Origin: Bradyrhizobium rifense | Lineage (GTDB): Bacteria; Pseudomonadota; Alphaproteobacteria; Rhizobiales; Xanthobacteraceae | DNA length: 46,749 nucleotides | NCBI RefSeq assembly: GCF_008123425.1 | Contig: NZ_VSSS01000071.1 | Coordinates: forward strand, 1-46,749 | Direction of reading: 5' to 3' | Part shown: positions 25,621 to 34,231 of the stretch, piece after piece | Layout of the letters: every line of letters starts with the position of its first letter | Position numbering within the stretch: the first letter of the stretch is position 1 | Notes under the pieces: generated by a model | Told to the model about the DNA's origin: nothing | Seen by the model: the letters and a program-made list of their open reading frames with translations, nothing else | The model's database searches: none | Position numbers and translations under genes: made by a program

Positions 25621-26712
25621 ATGTGGCAACTTCGAGTGCGTAATCAGATATTGGCAACATTGAGCTTGCTGTTCGCGCTGCTCATCAGTTTTGACGTCGC
25701 GAACGCGAGGGGCGTCGGTCTGCCTAACGTCATGGTTCTGGCAACCGGCGGCACCATCGCCGGCTCCGGAGCGAGCAGCACCACTGTGGTCGGTTACACC
25801 GCAGCCACTGTGGGCATCGAGACCCTCCTGAACGCCGTCCCCGAGCTGAAGACGGTGGCCAACGTCAAGGGCGAGCAGGTCTTCCAGATCGCCAGCGAGA
25901 ACATGAACAATGACTACTGGCTGAAGCTTGCCAAGCGCGTCAACACGCTCCTCGCGCAGGACGACGTCGACGGGATCGTGATCACGCACGGCACCGATAC
26001 GATCGAGGAAACCAGCTATTTCCTGAACCTGACCGTCAAGAGCAAAAAGCCTGTCGTCGTCGTGGGCGCGATGCGGCCGTCGACAGCGATCAGCGCGGAC
26101 GGGCCGATCAACCTGTTCAATGCGGTGATCCTCGCAGGCAGTGAGGAGGCGGTCGGCAAGGGCGTGCTCGTCTCTCTCAACGATCAGATCAACGCGGCTC
26201 GCGACGTCACCAAGAACAACACCTCGACGGCGGACACCTTCCGCACACCTGAGCTCGGCTTTCTCGGCTATATGCAGGGAAACAAGCCGTATTTCTATCG
26301 TCAATCGACCCGCCGGCACACGGCGGACTCCGAATTTGACGTCTCTAACCTCGATGTCCTGCCGCAGGTCGATATCGTCTACGGCTACGCCAACATGAAC
26401 CGGGTCGCGATCGACGCTTTTGTCGCCGCCGGCGCCAAGGGGATCGTGCATGCCGGCACGGGCGACGGCAGCCTTGCCCGGCCCGCGGTCGAGCCGGCTC
26501 TCGACGAGGCCCACAAGAAGGGTGTCGCGATCGTTCGCAGCAGCCGTGTCGGCAACGGCATCGTCGCGCGCAATGGCGAAGCCAAGGACGACGAACACGA
26601 CTTCATCGTCTCGGATACGCTCAATCCGCAAAAGGCGCGCATCTTGCTGATGCTGGCGCTGACCAAGACCACCGACAGCAAGGAAATCCAGCGGATGTTC
26701 TACGCCTATTAG
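25621..26712 (+). CDS. ansB: Periplasmic L-asparaginase, type II
   Basis: 363 aa. It hydrolyses asparagine (and usually glutamine) to the acid and ammonia in the periplasm. The Sec signal segment is ILATLSLLFALLISFDVANA. The active-site motifs match the type II enzyme: ATGGTIAG (nucleophile T45), THGTDTIEET (T125, D126) and ARDVTKNNT (K198). The ATG at 25621 was chosen because AAGGA lies upstream and it begins the signal peptide. It is convergent with the MBL hydrolase, with only 10 bp between the stops. Confidence 0.93.
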   Translation: MWQLRVRNQILATLSLLFALLISFDVANARGVGLPNVMVLATGGTIAGSGASSTTVVGYTAATVGIETLLNAVPELKTVANVKGEQVFQIASENMNNDYWLKLAKRVNTLLAQDDVDGIVITHGTDTIEETSYFLNLTVKSKKPVVVVGAMRPSTAISADGPINLFNAVILAGSEEAVGKGVLVSLNDQINAARDVTKNNTSTADTFRTPELGFLGYMQGNKPYFYRQSTRRHTADSEFDVSNLDVLPQVDIVYGYANMNRVAIDAFVAAGAKGIVHAGTGDGSLARPAVEPALDEAHKKGVAIVRSSRVGNGIVARNGEAKDDEHDFIVSDTLNPQKARILLMLALTKTTDSKEIQRMFYAY

Positions 26713-26722
26713 AGCATCCGCT

Positions 26723-27598
26723 CTATTCGCGCTTGAAGCGGTAATCAAAGGCGGCGCCGAACGGCTTGATCAGTCCAACCGTCGGCGCCGGAAAATGGAT
26801 CGGCAGGATCAGCGTGTCGGTGTCGGCGACGGAGGCGAAGAACTTTCGCCGCGACACCGCCGACTGCTTCGCATCCCAATCGGGCTTCGCCGACCAGTCC
26901 GGCTCGCGGCATTGGATCTGGTGATGCATGAGGTCGCCGGCGACCACCGCGCGCTGTCCCTCAGAGAAAATATTCACGCAGCAATGGCAGGGCGAATGCC
27001 CGGGCGTGGGCGTCAGCGTGACAGTATCGTCCAGCGCATAGTCGTCGTCGACCAGCAGCGCCTGCCCCGCCTCGACGATCGGCAGGCAATTGTCGCGGAA
27101 GACCGTTCCCGGCGGATTATTGCCCTTGGCATTCTCGGCCTCCCAGGCCGCGTACTCGCCCTTGTGGAAGACGTATTTCGCGTCCGGGAATGTCGGCACC
27201 CAGCGGCCATCGCGTAACGTCGTATTCCAGCCGGTGTGGTCGATGTGCAGATGCGTGCAGAAGACATAGTCGATCTGCTCGAAGCCGATGCCGAGCGCCA
27301 ACAATTCGTTGCGCCAGCGTTCCTTGCCGGGAAAATCGAACGGCGGCGGATGGCCCTTGTCCTCGCCGGTGCAGGTGTCGACCAAAATGGTGTAGCGCGG
27401 CGTGCGCACGACAAACGTCTGATAGGTGATGACCATCATGCCGCGCGCGGCGTCGAACACCTCCGGCTCCATCGTCGGCAGATGGTGCTTGAACACGCCG
27501 TCGTCATAAGCCGGGAAAAAATCTTGCGGCCGTCGCCACGGCCCTTCCCGCTCGATCACCGCATCGATGGTGATGTCGCCGATCCTCAACTGCTTCAC
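26723..27598 (-). CDS. MBL-fold metallo-hydrolase
   Basis: 291 aa from a GTG at 27598, selected because GGGAGG lies six bases upstream. The metallo-beta-lactamase signature is CTHLHIDHTGW (HxHxDH, about residues 105-116), with later metal ligands in TPGHSPCHCCV and AGDLMHHQIQ and the closing His in LPIHFPAP. The N-terminal YTILVDTCTGEDKGHP fits the lactonase/hydrolase subgroup. There is no signal peptide. The substrate is unknown. Confidence 0.88.
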   Translation of the reverse strand: MKQLRIGDITIDAVIEREGPWRRPQDFFPAYDDGVFKHHLPTMEPEVFDAARGMMVITYQTFVVRTPRYTILVDTCTGEDKGHPPPFDFPGKERWRNELLALGIGFEQIDYVFCTHLHIDHTGWNTTLRDGRWVPTFPDAKYVFHKGEYAAWEAENAKGNNPPGTVFRDNCLPIVEAGQALLVDDDYALDDTVTLTPTPGHSPCHCCVNIFSEGQRAVVAGDLMHHQIQCREPDWSAKPDWDAKQSAVSRRKFFASVADTDTLILPIHFPAPTVGLIKPFGAAFDYRFKRE

Positions 27599-27852
27599 GC
27601 GCCCCTCCCGATTTTTCTCAAGCGTAACGAACGAGTTCGCAGCGTTCAAGGCGCGTGAGCGCAGGCCTGCGTTGCCGGGTTCCCTTCACGCGCGCGACAG
27701 AGATCGAGTTGGACCCTTGCGACAACATCCGCGCAGCGACGCGCACGCGTCGCTCAAGCGTCATACGCGCGTCGTCGGCCGCACTCGATACTCGACGTGT
27801 CATTCCAGGTGAAACGCGCACAGATTGTGCAGCAAAAAACACGGGGCAGCAC

Positions 27853-30069
27853 GTGGACAAGAAAAGGCTTCTCTCCCTGATATCGTCGCTCTCGCTGGCG
27901 GCATCGCTGGCTGGCACGGCCATGCCGGTTCACGCCGATCAGGATGGCAACGACCGCGATCGCGGTTCCGACAATTCGCGTGACCGGGATCACGGCAGAC
28001 ATCACGGACATCGCTCGCCGCCGGTGGTGCTCATCTCGCTCGACGGTGCCAAGCCTGATTTCATCCAGCAGTTCATCGCAGAAGGCGTGCTGCCGCGCGA
28101 CGGTGGCCTAGCGCGGCTGAGCCATCATGGCGCGATTGCCGTGCAGAACATCACGGCCTCGCCCTCGCTCACCGCGGTCTCGCATATCGAAATCGCGACC
28201 GGCTCGACCGCCGTCCACAACGACATCCCCTCCAACACGTTCCAGGCGATCGTCGGGCCAGCCACCTCGAGCCTCAGCGGCTTTGCCGCGCCGATCGGCG
28301 GCTATCGCGAGAGCCCGCTCGGGCCCACGCCGCGGCCGACGGCCTTGCCGCTGTGGGTGCAATTGCGCCAGCAGGGCAAGAAGGTCGTCACCGCGACCTG
28401 GCCGGGCGGCGACGGCGCCGACATCTCGATCAACGGCACCGTGGTGCAGCCGGCGCAGCCGATTCGCGTCACCGACTATACCGTGCCGTTCGGCGCCTTC
28501 GGCGGCCTCGGCGCCCAGGGCTTTTCGCTGACCCAGACCGACTTCGCTCCCGATGCGGCGGTGGCCTCGGCGCTGCAGGCGGCCGGCCGCTTCTCGTTCA
28601 GCCCGGTGCTGGCGACAGCGAATCCGATCGAGAGCTTTTCCTGCGCATCGGCCTCGACCGCAACCTGCACCAGCGCGGCAACGCTCGACCTCAAATACGC
28701 GATCCGCGTTGCCGCACTCGACACCACCAACGACAACGTCGCGAACTACGACACGCTGGTGTTCTTCGACGCCACACGCGGTATCACGGCGGGACCGTTC
28801 GCGCCGCCGGCGACCGGACCGGCCTATGTCAAGTTCGGCGGCGAGAACGCGCCGTTCTTCTTCGATGGCAGCGGCTCCAAGGTCGGTGCGGCCTATTTCG
28901 TCTCGCAGCTCACGCCTGATCTCTCGGTGGTGCGCTTCGCCCGTTACGGCGCCAACTTCATTCCGCGCAACGCGCCGGTGCTGGCCGATGTCGACGACAT
29001 CAACAACAGCATCGGGTTCTGGCGTCCGCAGGCCGATTTCCGCATTCCGGAGCGGCTGAGCCCGGGCTTCACCAACTTTCCCGATGTCGAGATCGAGGCG
29101 ATGTTCGAGGACATGGTCAAGACCTTCGTGCGCTACCAGGCCGAGATCGGCGAGCGCGCGATCCAGAACCATCCCGACGCCGACCTCGTGATGGTCTATA
29201 TCGAGCAGCCCGATGGCTCCGAGCATCAGTTCCTGCTCACCGACCCGCGTCAGGGCACCAATCCGAAGGACCCGAACTCGACCGGCGCCAACCAGGATCC
29301 CGCCAAGGTCGCGCGCTACGCCTCCTATATCCGCTTTGCCTATCAGACCGCGGACAAGGCGGTGAAGCGGATCATGGACGCGGCAGGCCCGGACAGCAAC
29401 GTCATCGTTGTTTCCGACCACGGCTTTGCGCCGTTCCACACCTCGGTCAGCATGACCAACATCCTGAAGAATGCCGGCATCGACACCACCAAGGTGGCGA
29501 TCCGCACCTCAGGTCCCGCGGCCAACATCTACATCAACCTGAAGCAGCGCGAGCAAGGCGGCACCGTCGATCCCGCCACCTACCAGGCGCTGCTGGCGCA
29601 GATCACCGCCGCCGTTCAGAACGCCGTCGACCCGAACCCGAAGTTCAACGGCTCGCTCGAGCAGGGGAAGATCTTCACCGTGGTCGAGACCCGTCCCGCG
29701 CAATGCGAGGCCGGGCTCGGGCAGTGCACCAGCAAGACCATCGGCCAGGATTTTGGCGATGTGTTCGCGCTGATGGCGCCGGGCTACAATTTCGACGGCA
29801 TCCAAAACCCCGGCGTCGCCCGCCTCGGCGATGCGCCGTTCAATGCGGCCACGACCGCATTGTCGATGCCCAATTTCTACGGCGCCCACGGCCACGATCC
29901 GAAGCTGCCGGTGATGAGCGCGACCTTCATCGCCTCCGGCCCCGGGATCCGCGACAACACCACGATCCGCCGCATGCACAATCTCGACGTCGCCCCGACC
30001 ATCATGCAGATCCTGGGCGTCAGGCCACACGGGGTCGATGGCGAGGTGCTGAACGAGATTTTGCGGTAG
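27853..30069 (+). CDS. Secreted alkaline-phosphatase-superfamily phosphodiesterase
   Basis: 738 aa from a GTG. A signal peptide (LLSLISSLSLAASLAGTAMPVHA) is followed by a strongly charged linker with alternating Asp, Arg, His and Gly (about residues 31-60). The type I phosphodiesterase/nucleotide pyrophosphatase domain has metal-site residues: LISLDGAKPD, the nucleophile region TASPSLTAVSHIEIATG, MVYIEQPDGSEHQ, VVSDHGFAPFH and YGAHGHDPKLPVM. It is predicted periplasmic or secreted. The substrate could be nucleotide, lipid headgroup or another phosphodiester. A strong hairpin ends the gene at 30086. Confidence 0.88.
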   Translation: MDKKRLLSLISSLSLAASLAGTAMPVHADQDGNDRDRGSDNSRDRDHGRHHGHRSPPVVLISLDGAKPDFIQQFIAEGVLPRDGGLARLSHHGAIAVQNITASPSLTAVSHIEIATGSTAVHNDIPSNTFQAIVGPATSSLSGFAAPIGGYRESPLGPTPRPTALPLWVQLRQQGKKVVTATWPGGDGADISINGTVVQPAQPIRVTDYTVPFGAFGGLGAQGFSLTQTDFAPDAAVASALQAAGRFSFSPVLATANPIESFSCASASTATCTSAATLDLKYAIRVAALDTTNDNVANYDTLVFFDATRGITAGPFAPPATGPAYVKFGGENAPFFFDGSGSKVGAAYFVSQLTPDLSVVRFARYGANFIPRNAPVLADVDDINNSIGFWRPQADFRIPERLSPGFTNFPDVEIEAMFEDMVKTFVRYQAEIGERAIQNHPDADLVMVYIEQPDGSEHQFLLTDPRQGTNPKDPNSTGANQDPAKVARYASYIRFAYQTADKAVKRIMDAAGPDSNVIVVSDHGFAPFHTSVSMTNILKNAGIDTTKVAIRTSGPAANIYINLKQREQGGTVDPATYQALLAQITAAVQNAVDPNPKFNGSLEQGKIFTVVETRPAQCEAGLGQCTSKTIGQDFGDVFALMAPGYNFDGIQNPGVARLGDAPFNAATTALSMPNFYGAHGHDPKLPVMSATFIASGPGIRDNTTIRRMHNLDVAPTIMQILGVRPHGVDGEVLNEILR

Positions 30070-30085
30070 CCGCCGCAAACCCAAC

Positions 30086-30111
30086 GGATGGGCGCCAATC
30101 AGCGCCCATCC
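30086..30111 (+). terminator. Hairpin downstream of the phosphodiesterase gene
   Basis: A perfect 10-bp stem GGATGGGCGC / GCGCCCATCC with the 6-nt loop CAATCA starts 17 bp after the stop codon. No U-tract follows. Confidence 0.6.
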
Positions 30112-30214
30112 TGCCTGGCCACTTGCGACCAGCGTCGCCAAAAGAAGCGGGCATGTGCCCTTGGCAATCTTCGTGCGAAAGTTACCATAGCGCACCGCTC
30201 TTTGGAGAGATGCT

Positions 30215-30625
30215 GTGGCGATGACGGTCGAATTGCTGACGCGAATGATCGGCTCGCTGCCGGCAAATGAAGACAAGGCGGCGGCACTCAATTTCCTGAA
30301 GCGATCGGATCTGACGCAGCCTGCCTCTGTGCCGGGAGCGTTGGACTACACGTCCGCCGAATTCTGGCTCCGACTACTCAGAAGACGGCAGGAGAGCACT
30401 ATCAGAGCCGGCATCACTACACGTGGCTTTCCATCGCTACTAACTGCGCTGGAGAAGCTGAGTCCATCGGCTCCCGTAACCATCACGGTATACACGACCA
30501 GCGCAGGGGCCGGAAACTTTTGGTCAGATCAGGATGGTCGACTCGTGGGCTTCGTGCTCGTGGAACGTCGATCTCCCGAAGAAGAGCAAGAACGCCTGGA
30601 GTGGTTTCGGCGAAACCTCACGTAG
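30215..30625 (+). CDS. Hypothetical protein
   Basis: 136 aa from a GTG at 30215, with GGAGAG five bases upstream; an ATG two codons later is the alternative. The N-terminal half is helical (LLTRMIGSLPANEDKAAALNFLKRSD). The C-terminal half has strands PVTITVYTTSAGAGNFWSDQDGRLVGFVLVERR. I do not recognise a family. It is convergent with the ABC-F gene, with 4 bp between stop codons. Confidence 0.6.
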   Translation: MAMTVELLTRMIGSLPANEDKAAALNFLKRSDLTQPASVPGALDYTSAEFWLRLLRRRQESTIRAGITTRGFPSLLTALEKLSPSAPVTITVYTTSAGAGNFWSDQDGRLVGFVLVERRSPEEEQERLEWFRRNLT

Positions 30626-30629
30626 CTCA

Positions 30630-32252
30630 TTACGACCGCAACCCCGGCGCTTCCTGCCCGGTGCGCGCCACGTATTCCGTGTAGCCGCCGCCAAACTGGT
30701 GGATGCCCTCGGGCGTCAGCTCCAGCACGCGGTTGGACAGCGTCGCCAGGAAGTGGCGGTCATGCGAGACGAACAGCATGGTGCCTTCGAAATCCGACAG
30801 CGCGGTGATCAGCATTTCCTTGGTGGCGAGGTCGAGATGGTTGGTCGGCTCGTCCAGCACCAGAAAATTCGGCGGATCGAACAGCATTTTGGCCATCACG
30901 AGCCGCGCTTTCTCGCCGCCTGACAGCACCCGGCAGCGCTTCTCGACGTCGTCGCCGGAGAAACCGAAGCAGCCGGCGAGGGCGCGCAAGCTACCCTGCC
31001 CCGCGGTCGGAAACTGGTCTTCCAGCGACTGGAACACGGTGCGCTCGCCGTCGAGCAGATCCATCGCGTGCTGGGCGAAATAGCCCATCTTGACGCTGCC
31101 GCCGACGGCGACGGTGCCCTCGTCCGGCTCGCTCGCGCCCGCGACGAGCTTGAGCAGCGTCGACTTGCCGGCGCCGTTGACGCCCATCACGCACCAGCGT
31201 TCCCTGCGACGGATCATGAAATCCAGCCCGTCATAGATCCGCTTGGTGCCATAGCCCTTGAACACCTTCTTCAAGGCGACGACGTCTTCGCCGGAGCGCG
31301 GCGCCGGCAGGAAGTCGAAGGCGATGGTCTGGCGGCGGCGCGGCGGCTCGACGCGCTCGATCTTGTCGAGCTTCTTCACGCGGCTCTGCACCTGCGCCGC
31401 ATGCGAGGCGCGCGCCTTGAAGCGCTCGATGAACTTGATCTCTTTCGCGAGCATCGCTTGCTGGCGCTCGAACTGCGCCTGCTGCTGCTTCTCGTTCAGC
31501 GCACGCTGCTGCTCGTAGAACTCGTAATTGCCGGTATAGGTCGTCAGCGAGCCGGAATCGATCTCGACCACCTTGGAGATCACGCGGTTGATGAACTCGC
31601 GGTCATGCGAGGTCATCAGCAGCGTGCCTTCGTAATCGTGCAGAAACTTCTCCAGCCAGATCAGGCTTTCCAAATCAAGATGGTTGCTCGGCTCGTCGAG
31701 CAGCATCACATCGGGACGCATCAGCAGAATGCGGGCCAGCGCCACGCGCATCTTCCAGCCGCCGGAGAGTTTTCCGACGTCGCCGTCCATCATCTCCTGG
31801 CTGAAGCCGAGGCCGGACAGCGCCTCGCGCGCACGACCATCCAGCGCATAGCCGTCGAGCTCCTCGAACGCGTGCTGCACCTCACCATAGCGGGCGATGA
31901 TCTCGTCCATCTGGTCGGCCTTGTCGGGGTCGGCCATCGCGGTCTCGAGCTCGTGCAACTCGGCTGCCACCGCACTCACCGGTCCCGCCCCGTCCATCAC
32001 CTCGGCCACGGCGCTGCGGCCAGCCATCTCGCCGACGTCCTGGTTGAAATAGCCGATGGTGATGCCGCGATCGGTCGAGACCTGCCCTTCGTCGGGCAGC
32101 TCCTCGCCAGCGATCATCCGGAACAGGGTGGTCTTGCCGGCGCCGTTCGGACCGACGAGGCCAATCTTCTCGCCCTTGTTGAGGGCGGCCGAGGCTTCGA
32201 TGAACAGGATCTGGTGGCCGGCTTGCTTGCTGACGTTGTCGAGGCGGATCAT
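30630..32252 (-). CDS. ABC-F family ATP-binding protein
   Basis: 540-aa soluble protein with two ABC ATPase domains and no membrane segment. Walker A sites are GPNGAGKTT and GVNGAGKST; signature sequences are LSGGWKMRV and LSGGEKARL; Walker B regions are VMLLDEPSNHLD and FLVLDEPTNHLD. The linker between domains is long, helical and Gln-rich (QQRALNEKQQQAQFERQQA). ABC-F proteins act on ribosomes (translation factors, antibiotic protection); the arrangement is closest to the YheS/Uup-type group. The start was placed at MIRLDNVSK; the frame extends to 32297 with an alternative ATG. Confidence 0.92.
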   Translation of the reverse strand: MIRLDNVSKQAGHQILFIEASAALNKGEKIGLVGPNGAGKTTLFRMIAGEELPDEGQVSTDRGITIGYFNQDVGEMAGRSAVAEVMDGAGPVSAVAAELHELETAMADPDKADQMDEIIARYGEVQHAFEELDGYALDGRAREALSGLGFSQEMMDGDVGKLSGGWKMRVALARILLMRPDVMLLDEPSNHLDLESLIWLEKFLHDYEGTLLMTSHDREFINRVISKVVEIDSGSLTTYTGNYEFYEQQRALNEKQQQAQFERQQAMLAKEIKFIERFKARASHAAQVQSRVKKLDKIERVEPPRRRQTIAFDFLPAPRSGEDVVALKKVFKGYGTKRIYDGLDFMIRRRERWCVMGVNGAGKSTLLKLVAGASEPDEGTVAVGGSVKMGYFAQHAMDLLDGERTVFQSLEDQFPTAGQGSLRALAGCFGFSGDDVEKRCRVLSGGEKARLVMAKMLFDPPNFLVLDEPTNHLDLATKEMLITALSDFEGTMLFVSHDRHFLATLSNRVLELTPEGIHQFGGGYTEYVARTGQEAPGLRS

Positions 32253-32375
32253 GAGGTCTTTTTGGGGGAATTGTTGCGTTGCGGCGTAATAGGCCATGCG
32301 GGCCGCCAGGGGAAGCCCGGCCGGACCCGGATTCCGCCCCGCCGGAGCCCAAATTCCGCCAATTCGCCTTGAGGT

Positions 32376-33974
32376 TTAGGCCTTATAGACCTCGACCGTC
32401 TGCATCATCCCCATCTCCTCATGATTCATCATGTGGCAATGGAGCATGTAAACGCCGGTGAAATCGAGAAAGCGCGAGCGGAACACCACCTGGCCGCCCT
32501 TGCGTTCCACGATCACGGAATCCCGCCATTCGGGCACGGCCAGAGCCTTGCCGTTGACCGAGACCACCTGGAACGGGTTGGTGTGGATATGGAAGACGTG
32601 GTCGTCATGCTCATGGGTGTTGACGATGGTCCACTCCTCGACCGCGCCGAGCTTGACCCGCTGGTCGATCCGGCCGGGATCGAACTTCTTGCCGTCGATG
32701 AAGAAGCCGAATTCCTGCCAATGGCCGGCGGCGTCCGCTTCGGGCGCGGTTGCCGACAGCACCACTTTGCGGCGGTTGGTGATCTCGGTGTCCTTGATGC
32801 TCGCGAGCGGCGCAGCCGGCAAGGCGCCCGGCAGCTTCATCTCCATCGGCGCGCCTGACACCACGATCCGCGCCAGCGGCCCGACCGGTGACGGGTGGCC
32901 CTGGTCGTAAGGCGCGGCGTTGAGGGCGTAGGTGCCGGGTCCACCTGCCTTCACCAGAATGTCCGCGCGCTGGCCGGGCGCGATCAGCAGCTGCTTCAGC
33001 TTCTGCACCGCGCCGAGCTGGATGCCGTCATACGCAATCGCATGCAGATCGTGCTTCTCCAGATCGAGCAGCATGTCGTCCTGATAGGCCGCATTGAGGA
33101 TGCGCCAGCGCTGGACCTCGCCGGGTCGCATCTCGATCACAGGACGGCGCTGGCCGTTGATCGCGAGGAAACGCGTCGCCGTCTCCGGAAACAGCGTCTC
33201 GAAATTCTCGATCATGCCATTGGCGTCGTGGACGACCTGGGTCAGCACCAGCAGCCGTTCGCGCGCGGTCGTGATCTCGGGCACGCCGGCGAAATCGCCC
33301 TCGACGATGAGCGCGCCGACCATGCCGCTCGACATCTGGATGTCGGCGCTGCCGTGGTGGTGCGGGTGATACCAATAGGTGCCGCTGGTGTGGTCGGCCG
33401 GCAGCGCGATCTCGATATTGTAGCTGTGCCCCGGCGCCATCGAGCGCATGACGTTGTCGGCGATCCCGCTCGGGCTCGCATGCGCGCCGTGGAAATGGAA
33501 ATTGGTGTTGTTGAACTGGTGCGGATGGCTGATGTCCGCCGGCAACCCGTCGCGGTTCGGCGGCAAATCGTTGATCAGCTTGATCCGCAGCGTCTCGCCG
33601 GGCTTCATGCGCAGGGTCGGGCCGGGACTGCCGCCCTCATAGGACCTGACATAGAGCCTGACGCCGCCGATCTGGCGATAGGCGTAGGCGCAACGCAACG
33701 TCGTGCTCAGCACGCCATTGACCGACCTGCGCACCTCGGGCTCGACCAGCGGCTGGTCCATGGCCGGGACTGCGGCTTCCGGCACCATGCCCATCGTCGG
33801 CGACATGTCGGCGGAGTGGGCCGCGCCCGCGTGGTCGTGCATGGCATGCTGGGCCCTGGCGGGGCCTCCAATCAGCGACAACGCTCCGGCCGCGCCGAGC
33901 AACTGCCGCCGCGACAGCCCCGCTGTGCCCGCCATTGTGCGCTCCGGAGAGCCGTCGTTCGGATCGTGCTGCAT
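32376..33974 (-). CDS. Tat-exported multicopper oxidase
   Basis: 532 aa. A twin-arginine signal (SRRQLLGAAGALSLIG) is followed by a His/Met-rich segment (HAMHDHAGAAH) and three cupredoxin domains. Copper ligands: NFHFHGAHAS and WYHPHHHGSAD (N-terminal T2/T3), HDDHVFHIHTNPFQVV, and MLHCHMMNHEEMGMM carrying the T1 Cys-His-Met and HCH. It is probably a periplasmic laccase- or cuprous-oxidase-like enzyme. Starts at 33974 and 33935 both have ribosome sites (GGGGCGG and GGAGCG). It is divergent from the molybdenum hydroxylase operon, with a small putative gene in between. Confidence 0.92.
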   Translation of the reverse strand: MQHDPNDGSPERTMAGTAGLSRRQLLGAAGALSLIGGPARAQHAMHDHAGAAHSADMSPTMGMVPEAAVPAMDQPLVEPEVRRSVNGVLSTTLRCAYAYRQIGGVRLYVRSYEGGSPGPTLRMKPGETLRIKLINDLPPNRDGLPADISHPHQFNNTNFHFHGAHASPSGIADNVMRSMAPGHSYNIEIALPADHTSGTYWYHPHHHGSADIQMSSGMVGALIVEGDFAGVPEITTARERLLVLTQVVHDANGMIENFETLFPETATRFLAINGQRRPVIEMRPGEVQRWRILNAAYQDDMLLDLEKHDLHAIAYDGIQLGAVQKLKQLLIAPGQRADILVKAGGPGTYALNAAPYDQGHPSPVGPLARIVVSGAPMEMKLPGALPAAPLASIKDTEITNRRKVVLSATAPEADAAGHWQEFGFFIDGKKFDPGRIDQRVKLGAVEEWTIVNTHEHDDHVFHIHTNPFQVVSVNGKALAVPEWRDSVIVERKGGQVVFRSRFLDFTGVYMLHCHMMNHEEMGMMQTVEVYKA

Positions 33975-34024
33975 GCGTTTCCGCCCCTTGTGTTGCGAAC
34001 CGTCTTATTCGATTCGACCGCAAA

Positions 34025-34231
34025 TCAAGCGGGAAAACCGTACTTCTCAATCCGTGCACACACGGAAAGCAAGCCGTCTTCATCGGATGGTAACGCGCCG
34101 TCAGTTTCTATTTCGCAGTGGCGAATCATGACAGCTTCAGGCCAGCGTTGGCGCGTACCCATTTCAAAGCTCATGGCCGCGATGCCGTCAGCATCGTGAG
34201 TCCAAGAGACCTTGTACAAGGATGAGACCAT
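34025..34231 (-). CDS. Small hypothetical protein overlapping the divergent Mo-hydroxylase start
   Basis: 68 aa: SLYKVSWTHDADGIAAMSF, RQRWPEAVMIRHCEIETDG, then LLSVCARIEKYGFPA. It has a plausible alternating beta/alpha pattern but no family I recognise. Its ATG and the opposite-strand ATG of the molybdopterin subunit share the same CATG (34229-34232). The ribosome site is weak. It could be a real gene or a well-behaved shadow. Confidence 0.45.
   Translation of the reverse strand: MVSSLYKVSWTHDADGIAAMSFEMGTRQRWPEAVMIRHCEIETDGALPSDEDGLLSVCARIEKYGFPA

Noticed and set aside
25534..26748. 404-codon minus-strand frame opposite the asparaginase
   Set aside because: Asp/Val/Arg-rich without motifs; the asparaginase frame has all active-site residues.
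28108..29439. 443-codon minus-strand frame opposite the phosphodiesterase
   Set aside because: It is Arg/Gly/Val-rich with no motifs and lies wholly inside a gene with intact catalytic residues; it results from GC-rich codon bias.
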